From Rhizobium laguerreae (lineage in GTDB: Bacteria > Pseudomonadota > Alphaproteobacteria > Rhizobiales > Rhizobiaceae): 64,000 bases of DNA. This document shows positions 17,860 through 26,519 of this stretch, piece after piece (the stretch's first letter is position 1; each line of letters starts with the position of its first letter). Below the pieces are notes generated by a model. That model was not told where the DNA came from, ran no database searches, and saw nothing but the letters and a program-made list of their open reading frames with translations. Position numbers and translations under genes: made by a program. Where the stretch lies: NCBI RefSeq assembly GCF_002008165.1, contig NZ_MRDM01000030.1:186001-250000 (forward strand), given 5' to 3'.

Positions 17860-17985
17860 GTCACTCCGCCCGCTTCCCCTGCCCCGTCATCTTCGGGTCG
17901 AACGTGACGGCAGCGGCATCTAATTCCGCACAAGGATTGCATCTCGTCGTCTCGAACATCGAGCTGGCGCATGCGGCGATCGCGC
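17860..17985 (+). pseudogene. Fragment of a VOC-family gene
   Basis: Two short frames together read QVTPPAS and then VIFGSN-TAA and SAQGLHLVVSNIELAHAAIA. These match the middle of the VOC protein at 2637-3194 (QLTPAGSGG, IMFGEN, SAQGMHLVVPDVLAA). A frameshift near 17875 separates the two pieces, and nothing else of the domain is left. It is a relic of a second VOC gene driven from the same intergenic region as the epoxide hydrolase. Confidence 0.6.
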
Positions 17986-18017
17986 CGCACCCATCTGCAA
18001 TTCGGCATGATCAATGA

Positions 18018-18950
18018 TCAGGCGAGGCTGCCGGATTCTGCCGCGATACGTTTCAGTTCCGACCGGAGACGCGGCACCGCGAAGTCAATGAATGTTCGCA
18101 CTTTGGGAACAGTGGAACGGCCTCGAGGGGTCAGGATATGAACGGGCAACGCCGGCGGCTCGGCATGGGGAAGAATGATCCGCAGGCGGCCGTCGCGGAC
18201 GTAGTCGGCGACGTGATAGGAATAAAGCCGCGTCACACCCATTCCCTCCGCTGCGGACGCTGCGGCCGCTCGGACGCTGTTCACGAGGTAACGAGGGGCG
18301 AAGTGGACGGTTCTCGGGACGGAAGAACCCTCGGCTGGCGCAAAGCTCCAGGATTCGAGACCAAAATTCGAGAAGGCGATGAGGTCGTGTTTGGCGAGAT
18401 CGGAAAGCTCATCGATTGCGGGATGGGTTTCTAGGTATTCAGGGGCAGCCACCACCACGCGCCTGACGTCGCCACCGATGCGGGTAGCGACGTGCGTCGA
18501 GTCCACGAGGTTACCGATTCGAAGAGCCGCATCCACGCCTTCGTCGACTAGATTCACGAAGCGATCAAGCATCAGAAGCCGAACCGAGACGCCCGGATAT
18601 TCGCGGAGAAAGCTGTCGAGAATGGGCCGAAGCACTTCCTCGCCAAGAATAGGCGGTGCGGAGATGGTCACCGTCCCCAAAGGAGAGGATCGCTCCGAAC
18701 CGGCGATCATGTCGGCCTCCTCCAGATCTACCAACACCCTCCGGCAGGCTTCGACGTAGCGCTGGCCGGCTTCGCTTAGTTTCAGGCTCCGTGTCGTGCG
18801 ATGAAGAAGTTCCACGCCGACATGCTGCTCGAGCAGCCCCAAGGCGCGGCTGATCGCCGTTGGAGGCCGCTTCAGTCTGCGAGCAGCACCTGCCAGGCTT
18901 CCCTCTTCGACTGCCGTGACGAAGACCTTCATTGCGTCGATACGATCCAT
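18018..18950 (-). CDS. LysR family transcriptional regulator
   Basis: From ATG 18950 (GGAGG upstream) the protein has 310 residues. The helix-turn-helix lies in SLAGAARRLKRPPTAISRALGLLEQHVGVELLHRTTR at about residues 17-53, followed by a LysR substrate-binding domain (VTISAPPILGEEVLRPILDSF onward). It would bind DNA in the cytoplasm and respond to a small-molecule effector. It is downstream of the VOC remnant and 67 bases or more from other genes, with no obvious divergent partner except the response regulator, which is on the same strand. Confidence 0.92.
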   Translation of the reverse strand: MDRIDAMKVFVTAVEEGSLAGAARRLKRPPTAISRALGLLEQHVGVELLHRTTRSLKLSEAGQRYVEACRRVLVDLEEADMIAGSERSSPLGTVTISAPPILGEEVLRPILDSFLREYPGVSVRLLMLDRFVNLVDEGVDAALRIGNLVDSTHVATRIGGDVRRVVVAAPEYLETHPAIDELSDLAKHDLIAFSNFGLESWSFAPAEGSSVPRTVHFAPRYLVNSVRAAAASAAEGMGVTRLYSYHVADYVRDGRLRIILPHAEPPALPVHILTPRGRSTVPKVRTFIDFAVPRLRSELKRIAAESGSLA

Positions 18951-19058
18951 CAGGGCTACCTCCAAGCTTTTCACGGACCTCCGCCGGAGCGATCTTGAGC
19001 CATGAGATGTAGTGATCGGACTGTTTTAGCGAGGAAGCCATCGTGGACATGAGGTCAG

Positions 19059-19739
19059 CTAGTGGATTTCGGGTTCGTCCTCAATACGAAGCCGTGCGGC
19101 CATGTTCACAAGCTCCGCAAGTGACCGAGCGGCCATCTTTCGCATAACCTGGCCGCGATGCGCTTTGACCGTTATCTCGCTGATATTGAGTTCGAAGGCG
19201 ACTTGTTTGTTTAAAAGACCCTTGACCACGCGCCACATCACGTCGCGCTCACGCACCGTGAGAGCGCCATAACAACGCTGCAGTCGACTTAACTCTTCGC
19301 CTTCGCGCAAAAGTGCCTCGCTTCGTGAGAGCGCGGATCGTATGGCTTCCAAAAGCGCGGCGGAGTCGATCGGTTTCGTGAGAAAATCCAATGCGCCGCC
19401 TTTAAGAGCTCTGACGGTCATAGGAACGTCTCCGAACCCGGAAACGAATATTATTGGCATCTTCTTCCCGCTGACACTGATCATGCTCTGCAGGTCGAGA
19501 CCATTCAAACCGGGCATGTTGACATCGAGAACGACGCAACTCGGCACCGATGTGGGAGGCGCTTCAAGGAAGGACTGCGCCGACTCGAACAAAAGCGGCT
19601 GCCAGCCTGCTGAGGTGATCAACAGCTCAAGAGACTCTCTGACCGAGACATCGTCGTCGACTACAAAGACGGTCGGTAACCCGATTGCGTCAAGAGATGT
19701 GGCACTAGCATCAATCATTGCTGAAATTATCCGATACAT
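19059..19739 (-). CDS. FixJ/NarL-type response regulator
   Basis: From ATG 19739 (GGAGGA upstream) the protein has 226 residues. The receiver domain has the acidic pocket FVVDDD, the phospho-acceptor Asp in VVLDVNMPG, and the Lys in FLTKPI. A LuxR-type helix-turn-helix follows (LTVRERDVMWRVVKGLLNKQ, then VKAHRGQVMRKM). It would be phosphorylated by the kinase encoded divergently at 20843-23245 and act as a transcription factor. Its own upstream region holds the motif ATACCATTGTACAATGG (19878-19894), so it may regulate itself. Confidence 0.92.
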   Translation of the reverse strand: MYRIISAMIDASATSLDAIGLPTVFVVDDDVSVRESLELLITSAGWQPLLFESAQSFLEAPPTSVPSCVVLDVNMPGLNGLDLQSMISVSGKKMPIIFVSGFGDVPMTVRALKGGALDFLTKPIDSAALLEAIRSALSRSEALLREGEELSRLQRCYGALTVRERDVMWRVVKGLLNKQVAFELNISEITVKAHRGQVMRKMAARSLAELVNMAARLRIEDEPEIH

Positions 19740-19877
19740 GTGCTTCCTCCGCGAAGAAGGCGCCAAAGTCGTCGTGCTAAAAAACGTAACTCCACCGGAA
19801 CGCAATGTCGACGATAGCGCTTTTACAACCAGGTTCGGCGAGCCGCCGAGCGAGAATGCACCGGACTTCCTGGAAGT

Positions 19878-19894
19878 CCATTGTACAATGGTAT
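19878..19894 (-). promoter_or_regulatory. Shared motif upstream of the response regulator
   Basis: The minus strand reads ATACCATTGTACAATGG, 140 bases before the response regulator start. Its core CCATTGTACAATGG (19878-19891) is a perfect 14-bp palindrome, so it may be a dimer-binding site as well as a promoter element. Confidence 0.5.
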
Positions 19895-20354
19895 CGATGG
19901 TCAGACCTGAGCTTGTGCCCAGAGACCGCCATACCTCGACACATGCGGACCAAACCCGCTCCCAAAAGATGCGCCTCGCTTGGCGTGATCGATTTTGGCT
20001 GAAGGCAGATGGGTGATCGACCACGACAGCCGGAGCTACGAACACTGCCGTCTCGTCGGCCTGTCTTACTGCGAGATCAAGCTCGAGTTCTCGTGGTCAA
20101 GAACATCAAGGATACCGCCACCGTCAGGTCTTCCCAGAGATCTATGCGGCGCCGAGAAGTTGGAGTACCGAAGGTGATCCATTTCAACAAGCTTGCCAGA
20201 AGGGGCGCTTTGCCGCGTAAAAACAGGCGAAAGGTGTTCTGCGACGAGCGCTTCGTTCGTGGATAAAACGTTGATGGCTCTCGGCCGCCAAAGAGAAGCT
20301 GCCCTCGCTGGCGGTTTCGCGCGTTCCCGACGCGGCTTCTTTAATCCATTGCCA

Positions 20355-20372
20355 ACACCATAGTACAATAGG
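20355..20372 (+). promoter_or_regulatory. Shared motif upstream of the histidine kinase
   Basis: ACACCATAGTACAATAGG points at the histidine kinase gene, 470 bases downstream. It matches the motif at the response regulator promoter and four other units in the island. Confidence 0.4.
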
Positions 20373-20842
20373 CCAACCGCCGCGCATGGTGCATTGTCGT
20401 GCGCGACTGGGCAAGTGAGCCCAGCGTATTGCGGTCGATGATCGCAGTGATACTCCAGCAAAATTGGGCAGTCCTTGTCGAAATGGTATTTCTTAACGAA
20501 CGAGCGATTTGAAGACATCCGCTTGGCGGGATCCGGTCCGGGGCGGCCCAGACACATCAGCGGGTGCCACAAAAATTTGGTTCCGCTATTCTGCCCCGAC
20601 TTAACTCGACCCCATCTGCCTCACCTTGGCTGCGGGAGGATCGGCACGGACTCGATCCACGAAACCCGTCTGCTCGACTCCAAGGCCACGATCACGTTCG
20701 GCGGCGATACCATCGGGGGCACACGGACGCAGCCGCTCGTTGCCACTGGCCACACGATGCAGAAAAACCCGTTTCACATTCGACCGGTTCACTTGGGGGA
20801 GCGGTTGAGCAACAGGCGTACATCAAAGGGGCAGCGGCTGAT

Positions 20843-23245
20843 ATGTCCGATTTGCTTAAAGCGGCGTCGGAGAACGACGTACTCCGACGCTGCATGGACA
20901 ATCTGCTGACGATCACAATTCTTCCAGAAACCTGGAAAGGAGAGAGTGCGGCTGACATCTGCAATTCCCTCCTGAACGTTCTGGCCGAGATCGTCGATGT
21001 TGATTTTCTTTTCCTAAGAATAATACCGCAGAACGGCCAGCCGAAAGTCGAAATCGCTCGAATCCGCCCCGACGGAGGCCTCAGCCATACGGCGGAACTA
21101 AGCGGCTTTCTGTCCCAGCTATTGGGCGACGTCGTCTCAGAGTGGCCGCAGGCTGCGAAGCTACGGTGTGACAACGCCGACTATGTTACCGTTCAGCAGC
21201 ACCTCGGCATCCATCGTTGCATCGGCGTGCTCGTAGCGGGGACCCGCAAGTCCTCCTTTCCGAGCGAGCAGGACAGGCTCATTCTTCATGTAGCCGCGAA
21301 TCAGGCCGCCGGCGTTCTGAACGAAGTACTTCGGCTTGGTGAGGATGCTTCAGGAGGGGCCGTAAAGGCGCACAACAGGATTGTTGACGCGATCCCGGTA
21401 ATGGCGTGGTCCACTCTTCCAGATGGCAGCGCGGATTTCTTCAACGAACACTTCCTGTCATACCTCGGTGTTACGACCGAGCAAGCGTCTGGATGGGGGT
21501 GGGCCGCAGCCCTTCATCCCGATGACGCGGAAAGTCTGAAGGCGGTGTGGATTGAAATGTTGGCATCGGGACGAGCCGGCGAGGCCGAGGCCCGCCTACG
21601 CCGATGGGACGGGGAATACAGGTGGTTCCTCTTCCGCGCGAATCCTCTTTTCACGGACGATGCTTCGATCGTTCGGTGGTACGGAACCAATACCGACATT
21701 GACGATCGCAAGCGTGCCGAAGAGGACTTGCGGCGTAGCGCGGCGTTCCTTGCACAGGGCCAACGGCTGACAGAAACAGGAAGCGTATGGTGGAGGCCAG
21801 CGACGGAGGAAATCCTCTGGTCCGACGAGGCCTACCGCGTGGCGGGCTATCCCACCACACAAACTCCCACCGTTGATTTGATGCTCGGCCGTTGCCATCC
21901 AGAAGATCTGCCGCTGGTAAGCAGTCTAGTCATGCGGGCGATGCAGGATGGCGAGGACATGGAACTTGAGCATCGGCTGCTCATGCCCGACGGGAAAGTG
22001 AAATACGTCCACGTCGTCCTGCAGAACATTGGATCGGATCCGGCCGATCCGGAGTTCATCGGCGCCGTTTCCGACATAACCGACCGGAAGATCGCCGAGG
22101 AGCGGCTCCGGCGAAGCGAGGTCCTGTTGGCGGAAGGGCAGCGGATTAGTCGTACGGGGACGTTTTCCTGGAAAGTCGATACTGACGAAATTACCTTCTC
22201 CGAGGAACTCAATAGGATATTCGGATTCGAACCCGAGACGGTGGTCGACTTCAACAAGATCACCGAGAGGGTTTTTGAAGAGGATCTTCCTCTACTGGCC
22301 AAAAAGATGGCCGACGTTCGGCAGGGAGCAGACAATCCGGACTACGAAATCAGGCTGTTTGTAGACGGCCAAGTCAAATATGTCAGGGTGGTCGGTCGAA
22401 TTGTTCGACTTTTGGACGACACCACCGAATGCATAGGAGCCATCCAGGACGTTTCGGCACAGCGTGTTGCCGAGCTTGCGCGGGACAAGCTGCGCACCGA
22501 ACTGGCGCAACTCGCGAGGGTCATGAGCCTGGGCAGGATGGCAGCGTCCATTGCGCACGAAGTCAACCAGCCACTGTCCGGAATTATTACCAATGCCAAC
22601 ACGTCTCTTCGCATGCTGTCCGCGACTCCGACCAATATCCAAGGAGCGATTGAGACGGCGAGACGAACCATTCGCGACGCCAACCGTGCCGCTGAAGTGA
22701 TTGCGCGGTTAAGGAGATTGGTCAGACTAGGCGTTACCGTCGTCGAACCGGTAGACCTCAACGAAGCGGCTCGCGAGGTCATCAGCCTTCTTTCGAACAA
22801 TATGCAACGCGGACGGATCTCTCTAGATGTTAAACTTTCGGCGGCTCTGCCCCTTGTCGCAGGAGACCGGGTACAACTTCAGCAGGTCATAATGAACTTC
22901 CTACGCAATTCGATCGACGCCATGGCCGGCGTCGATCAAGTGTCGCGAAACATCGTCGTGCGCACAGCGCCCGTGGGCACTAAAGAGGTGCACTTAACAG
23001 TGGAGGATACCGGCGCAGGTCACGGAACCAGCAACATCGCAAGGATGTTCGACGAGTTCCATACAACCAAACTCGATAGCGTTGGGATCGGCCTTTCCGT
23101 CAGCCGTTCAATCATCGAAGGGCACGGCGGGAAAATCTGGGCCGAGCCGAGTCCTGCCGGTGGCTCGATCTTCGGCTTTTCGATACCGATTCAGGCGGCC
23201 TCAACCGGTAACCCCGGTGCCGTTGCCGAGGCAGATCATCCATGA
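20843..23245 (+). CDS. Soluble PAS-containing sensor histidine kinase
   Basis: The start is placed at ATG 20843 (MSDLLKAASENDVLRRC, about 800 residues); the frame is open to 20564 but that stretch shows no homology. A GAF-like domain occupies about residues 1-170, then three PAS domains follow (start points near IPVMAWSTLPDGSADFFNEH, TGSVWWRPATEEILWSDEAY and TGTFSWKVDTDEITFSEELN). The phospho-acceptor is His 572 in SIAHEVNQPL, and the ATPase domain ends the protein (VEDTGAGHGT, SVGIGLSVSRSIIEGHGG). There is no membrane segment, so it senses a cytoplasmic signal. It overlaps the single-domain receiver gene by ATGA. Confidence 0.93.
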   Translation: MSDLLKAASENDVLRRCMDNLLTITILPETWKGESAADICNSLLNVLAEIVDVDFLFLRIIPQNGQPKVEIARIRPDGGLSHTAELSGFLSQLLGDVVSEWPQAAKLRCDNADYVTVQQHLGIHRCIGVLVAGTRKSSFPSEQDRLILHVAANQAAGVLNEVLRLGEDASGGAVKAHNRIVDAIPVMAWSTLPDGSADFFNEHFLSYLGVTTEQASGWGWAAALHPDDAESLKAVWIEMLASGRAGEAEARLRRWDGEYRWFLFRANPLFTDDASIVRWYGTNTDIDDRKRAEEDLRRSAAFLAQGQRLTETGSVWWRPATEEILWSDEAYRVAGYPTTQTPTVDLMLGRCHPEDLPLVSSLVMRAMQDGEDMELEHRLLMPDGKVKYVHVVLQNIGSDPADPEFIGAVSDITDRKIAEERLRRSEVLLAEGQRISRTGTFSWKVDTDEITFSEELNRIFGFEPETVVDFNKITERVFEEDLPLLAKKMADVRQGADNPDYEIRLFVDGQVKYVRVVGRIVRLLDDTTECIGAIQDVSAQRVAELARDKLRTELAQLARVMSLGRMAASIAHEVNQPLSGIITNANTSLRMLSATPTNIQGAIETARRTIRDANRAAEVIARLRRLVRLGVTVVEPVDLNEAAREVISLLSNNMQRGRISLDVKLSAALPLVAGDRVQLQQVIMNFLRNSIDAMAGVDQVSRNIVVRTAPVGTKEVHLTVEDTGAGHGTSNIARMFDEFHTTKLDSVGIGLSVSRSIIEGHGGKIWAEPSPAGGSIFGFSIPIQAASTGNPGAVAEADHP

Positions 23246-23604
23246 AAAAAGCACTCATTTCGGTCGTCGACGACGACGAGTCTGTCAGGGAGGCGCTCCC
23301 TGACTTGATACGGATATTTGGTTTCGAGGTGCGAGCTTTCTCTTCCGCCATCGAGTTCCTGGGATCCGAATGGATGTCGCAAACCGATTGCCTGATACTC
23401 GACATCGCAATGCCGGGCATGTCTGGACCCGAACTCCAGGAAGAGTTGCTTAGACGGGGCGAAAAGATTCCAATCATATTCATCACGGCGCATAAGGATG
23501 AAAATGAACGAGCCCCGCTTCTTCAAGGCGGAGCGGTCGCCTGCCTGTTCAAGCCATTCAGCGATGTGGCGCTTCAGGAAGCTTTGCAGAAGGTGTTCAG
23601 CTAG
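23242..23604 (+). CDS. Single-domain response regulator receiver
   Basis: The 120-residue protein is only a receiver domain: VVDDDESVREALPDLI, phospho-acceptor Asp in LILDIAMPGMSG, Thr in FITAHKD and Lys in FKPFSD. Its ATG overlaps the kinase stop codon, so the two are translated together. Such stand-alone receivers often act as phosphate sinks or connectors for a FixL-like kinase that also serves a FixJ-like regulator, here the protein encoded divergently at 19059-19739. Confidence 0.93.
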   Translation: MKKALISVVDDDESVREALPDLIRIFGFEVRAFSSAIEFLGSEWMSQTDCLILDIAMPGMSGPELQEELLRRGEKIPIIFITAHKDENERAPLLQGGAVACLFKPFSDVALQEALQKVFS

Positions 23605-24029
23605 GGCTTTCCTCGCCTGCGCTGCGCGCAATTCTATCACATGATGGTTTTAGTCAGGCGAGGACTGCCGGGCGCCGTGGGCTGCTGAAACTGATGGGTC
23701 ATCAGTAGGCTGGGTCCCCGTTGCCTCGGATTGGTATTCAATCCCTCGGGGGAGATTCTCCGCTGCTTTTAGAGCCTGAGCGATTGGTGTAACGTTTGTT
23801 GGCAGTTGCCAGCGGGGACGTGTTGGGACCCGTAGATTGGCAAGCAGTAATCTGGCGCCCGCTGACAAACTCTCCAAGGGTGTCTACGGAGGGCTCCGCC
23901 CTAAACGGATTATGCCGCACTTGGCCTTGGCAGCTTGCCCCGCGCGTTGGAAGAAACGGATTTCTGTGGCGGTGCTTTCGCGGAACAGATCGGTTTGGTT
24001 GAAGTAGTCGCGGTCCAGACCGAGCTTTG

Positions 24030-24116
24030 CACGTCTGCATCGCCCTCGTAATAGGTGCCGAACAGATGATCCCAGATCGGGAAATAATTGGCGAAATTCT
24101 TATCGTGATGTTCCCG
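24030..24116 (-). pseudogene. Fragment of a sterol desaturase / fatty acid hydroxylase gene
   Basis: The minus strand encodes REHHDKNFANYFPIWDHLFG, then TYYEGDADV. This is the conserved histidine-rich end of the fatty acid hydroxylase superfamily (HHDKNF, FPIWD-LFGTYY). The frame slips soon after at the C-terminal side and the rest of the gene is absent. It abuts the quinone oxidoreductase fragment within five bases. Confidence 0.6.
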
Positions 24117-24120
24117 CAAT

Positions 24121-24290
24121 CATTCCCGTCGCCTGCTGTGAGCCGACGGCACCAGCCGCGCCGTGTGCGAGCACAGTCTGCCCGGCTTGAAAGCGGCCAT
24201 GCTGAAACAGTCTCTGCCACGCGGTTAGGCCAGATATCGGCAGACTTGCGCCGACCGTGAAGTCGACGTCGCCCGGCGGGCGGCCGCCCT
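24121..24290 (-). pseudogene. Fragment of an NADPH:quinone oxidoreductase gene
   Basis: The minus strand encodes DVDFTVGASLPISGLTAWQ, then LFQHGRFQAGQTVLAHGAAG, the start of the NADPH-binding domain of zinc-independent quinone oxidoreductases. Both ends are missing. Joined directly to a desaturase fragment of an unrelated family, it marks a deletion junction. The surrounding 23605-24406 stretch holds no other recognisable gene. Confidence 0.6.
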
Positions 24291-24406
24291 CAGAGGACGG
24301 CCCGGTCGGGAAGAAACGTCCAGAACCAGCCGACCGCGCGAGGCAACGATCACCACTCCATTCGTGAGCCCTGCAGCCGTTTGTAAGGTCACCAACTTAT
24401 CATCGA

Positions 24407-24982
24407 TCAGCTCATTTCGCGGAACGTGATCGAATAGCGGAGTTTGTCGACCGGCGGAATGGAATGCTCCCAATCGCTTCGCGCCGGCCCAGACAGCAGA
24501 TATGCTGATCCTGGCTCGACAGTGAGCGAGACGCGCTGCCACTTGGAGCCAGCCCGCCGTCTCAGCCTGAATGTGCATGGAGATAATAGCGAGACGCCGA
24601 CGATCCTGCCGAATACCCTTTTGTCCTTGTGCCATCCGATCGGCGCGCCTTCGCCATACTCGCTGACTAGCGCTTGCTCCAGCAGGCTGGCCTCGATTCC
24701 GGCAAAGGCGGCGGCAAGCTCACGCACGGGAAGAAGGAAATCCGGGATGCTCTCGGCGGGCTTCATTCTTTCTGTCTCGAAGTCGTATTTCCAGCCAAAG
24801 GAGACGACCCTTCTCTTTCCCTCGAAGCCGTGAAAATCGAAAGGTTTGAGCGGCAACAAAGGTATTTGCTCGAGGAGACGGGACTGTTCGGCTTCCGGAA
24901 CAACGGTTGCTCCGTAGCGGAAGCCTTCAGGCAGATCCGCCTCGGCTTGGGCAAACAGGTCTCCTTGGTGCGTTCGGTTCAT
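24407..24982 (-). CDS. AlkB-like 2-oxoglutarate/Fe(II)-dependent DNA repair dioxygenase
   Basis: The 191-residue protein has the iron-binding HxD motif in GWHKDKRVFG, a distal His in WEHSIPPVDKLRYSITFR, and the 2-oxoglutarate-binding Arg in the same segment. The N-terminal part (GFRYGATVVPEAEQSRLLEQIP and GWKYDFE) resembles the AlkB branch that contains human ALKBH2-like repair proteins. It would remove alkyl groups from bases such as 1-methyladenine by oxidative demethylation. The gene is monocistronic here and has no visible LexA box. Confidence 0.87.
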   Translation of the reverse strand: MNRTHQGDLFAQAEADLPEGFRYGATVVPEAEQSRLLEQIPLLPLKPFDFHGFEGKRRVVSFGWKYDFETERMKPAESIPDFLLPVRELAAAFAGIEASLLEQALVSEYGEGAPIGWHKDKRVFGRIVGVSLLSPCTFRLRRRAGSKWQRVSLTVEPGSAYLLSGPARSDWEHSIPPVDKLRYSITFREMS

Positions 24983-25025
24983 CGCGATGTCGCTGATCTC
25001 GCATTCTATCCCGTACCGTGCCAGG

Positions 25026-25475
25026 TCACAAAGCCTTCGCGGTCGTATCCATCCACGCCCGATGCCGTTCCTCGTCCTGGTGCGCCTTGATGAAGAACGC
25101 TTTCGAGGCCGGTATAGCGTCTTGGTGACGCGAGGCTCGCTCGTAGGCGGTCACGGTATCATCTTCATTCGTTTTCATTGCTTTGAGGATCGCGGCATCC
25201 CCCATTAGGTCGGCGAGGGCGACCTTGCCGGTCGTCAGCATCTGTTTCATGTCGCCCCTCGTCGGGGCCTCGATCGCAAGCTCGCGCGCCATCTCGTTTA
25301 GTACCTCAAGATGCTGCAGGTGATCCTGCTTGAAGCTGGCGATCTGGCTCGCAAACTTCTTGTTGTCGAGGCGAGCGATGCAGGAATCATACGCAGCGAT
25401 CGCGTCATGCTCAAGATAAATTAGATCCTTGACCAAACCTTTGATGTCGGACTCGTTGCCTACCATCGTTACCAT
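25026..25475 (-). CDS. Ferritin-like DUF2383 (PA2169-type) protein
   Basis: From ATG 25475 (AGGAGG upstream) the protein has 149 residues, almost all helix: VKDLIYLEHDAIAAYDSCI, FKQDHLQHLEVLNEM, and AHQDEERHRAWMD. The repeated Glu and His at helix positions suit a four-helix bundle carrying a di-metal site, as in ferritin-like proteins. Function in the family is unclear, with stress-related roles suspected. It is well spaced from its neighbours and probably transcribed alone. Confidence 0.85.
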   Translation of the reverse strand: MVTMVGNESDIKGLVKDLIYLEHDAIAAYDSCIARLDNKKFASQIASFKQDHLQHLEVLNEMARELAIEAPTRGDMKQMLTTGKVALADLMGDAAILKAMKTNEDDTVTAYERASRHQDAIPASKAFFIKAHQDEERHRAWMDTTAKAL

Positions 25476-25621
25476 GTGATCCTCCTGTCGGTTGAGGAGG
25501 ACAAACCTTTTACGCGAAATGTGGTTCCCTTCCGACGGCGTTGAGAGCGACAGCGGCCAGCAGGGCCGCCGTCGATCACCGTGCCCAACCTGCGTCTGCG
25601 AGTGAGTTCGCAAAGGTTAGT

Positions 25622-25984
25622 CTACTTGTTGGCGAAGTCATACCCCGCTTTGACCAGGTCTTTAAACCATGGGCTCTCAATCTGGTTGAGCGATTTTACG
25701 ACTACGTGGTGATTCCACCGTGTCGGGCTGGTCTGCTTCACGTAATGAAAATGCGGATCCTTCACCTCACGATCCAAGCAGACCGTGAGGTACAATGTGC
25801 CATCGCCCGTGCCACCGTAAGTCCACATCCAAAGAAATTTGCGCTTCCCTGCAAAGGTCATTTGGCCCTTTATCTCTTGGCGGCTCGGCCCGAGCCCCTT
25901 CGTAAAGGTGATGATCTTTTCAGCGATCTCCATGGTTTTTGGCTTGCTTCTGAAATCACCCGTCATCTTGTTTTCTATAGTCAT
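25622..25984 (-). CDS. Small conserved protein, DUF5655-like
   Basis: The 120-residue protein reads EIAEKIITFTKGLGPSRQEI in its first third, MTFAGKRKFLWMWTY in the middle, and SPTRWNHHVVVKSLNQI near the end. This pattern resembles the DUF5655 domain, in which I place it tentatively. There is no signal or membrane segment. It stands 146 bases upstream of the DUF2383 gene on the same strand and may share its transcript. No function can be offered. Confidence 0.6.
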   Translation of the reverse strand: MTIENKMTGDFRSKPKTMEIAEKIITFTKGLGPSRQEIKGQMTFAGKRKFLWMWTYGGTGDGTLYLTVCLDREVKDPHFHYVKQTSPTRWNHHVVVKSLNQIESPWFKDLVKAGYDFANK

Positions 25985-26029
25985 GATGTTTCAATATCTC
26001 CGGTTTTTCGAAGCGATTGAGAGTGAATG

Positions 26030-26393
26030 ATCCCGCTGTAGGATTCCGGAGCATCTCGCTAACCCGAGCCGCCAAGGCAGGTTCCACCCGAAATTGCCCG
26101 TCTCATGGACCGGCGGGCCACAAGCGCATGTGACGAACTGGCTCACCGCTGACGGCTTGGCACATCAAACTTCAATCGTTGAGAATGGACCGCCCACTGG
26201 AGACACTTAGGGCTAAGACGGCTGTCAGCTTTCAGGAACTCGTTGGACCTGTGCGAACGGCCGGAATGGTCCTCGCCAGCTGACGAGCTTGAGCGGAATC
26301 GAACCGCCGACGGCCATATTTGGGACAGCAATCCAGCTGGATTTCTTAGTGAAAATTCCTGCTCTTCACCTTCAGCGTATCGATATGAAGGTC
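26030..26393. other. 364-base left flank of the RIT element, no gene seen
   Basis: I see no supported reading frame, RNA or repeat here. The sequence just before the left inverted repeat does not resemble the dnaE2 side of the right repeat, so no clear target-site duplication is visible. Confidence 0.4.
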
Positions 26394-26480
26394 AGGCACT
26401 TATCCCGAGCCGGATACTATGCCGAGCCCGTTTCCTAAAGCACGGGATTTCAGGTAAAGCGGCCTGGTAAGCTCGGCATA
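26394..26480 (+). repeat. Left 87-bp terminal inverted repeat of the RIT element
   Basis: It matches the right repeat in inverted orientation with one mismatch (GCGGCC against GCCGCC). Within it lie two facing copies of a 10-mer, TATGCCGAGC at 26418-26427 and GCTCGGCATA at 26471-26480, likely recombinase-binding cores. The first recombinase gene starts 40 bases inside it. Confidence 0.9.
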
Positions 26481-26519
26481 ATATCCAGTCTCCGCTGTTA
26501 CAATTAAGCGGAGACGAGC

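Larger units (their letters stand above)
19740..20842. other. 1.1-kb region without a supported gene
   Basis: Between the divergent response regulator and histidine kinase genes I find no reading frame with recognisable homology or a good ribosome site. Long frames exist on both strands but show composition typical of shadow frames. The region contains two copies of the shared promoter motif (19878-19894 and 20355-20372), one pointing at each gene. It may be a regulatory region with eroded former coding sequence. Confidence 0.5.

Noticed and set aside
20066..20572. 168-residue minus-strand frame in the two-component intergenic gap
   Set aside because: No homology, no ribosome site, and unusual composition; listed as non-coding.
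20564..20842. Longer N-terminus for the histidine kinase
   Set aside because: The extra 93 residues are Arg/His-rich with no domain; the GAF-like region begins after ATG 20843.
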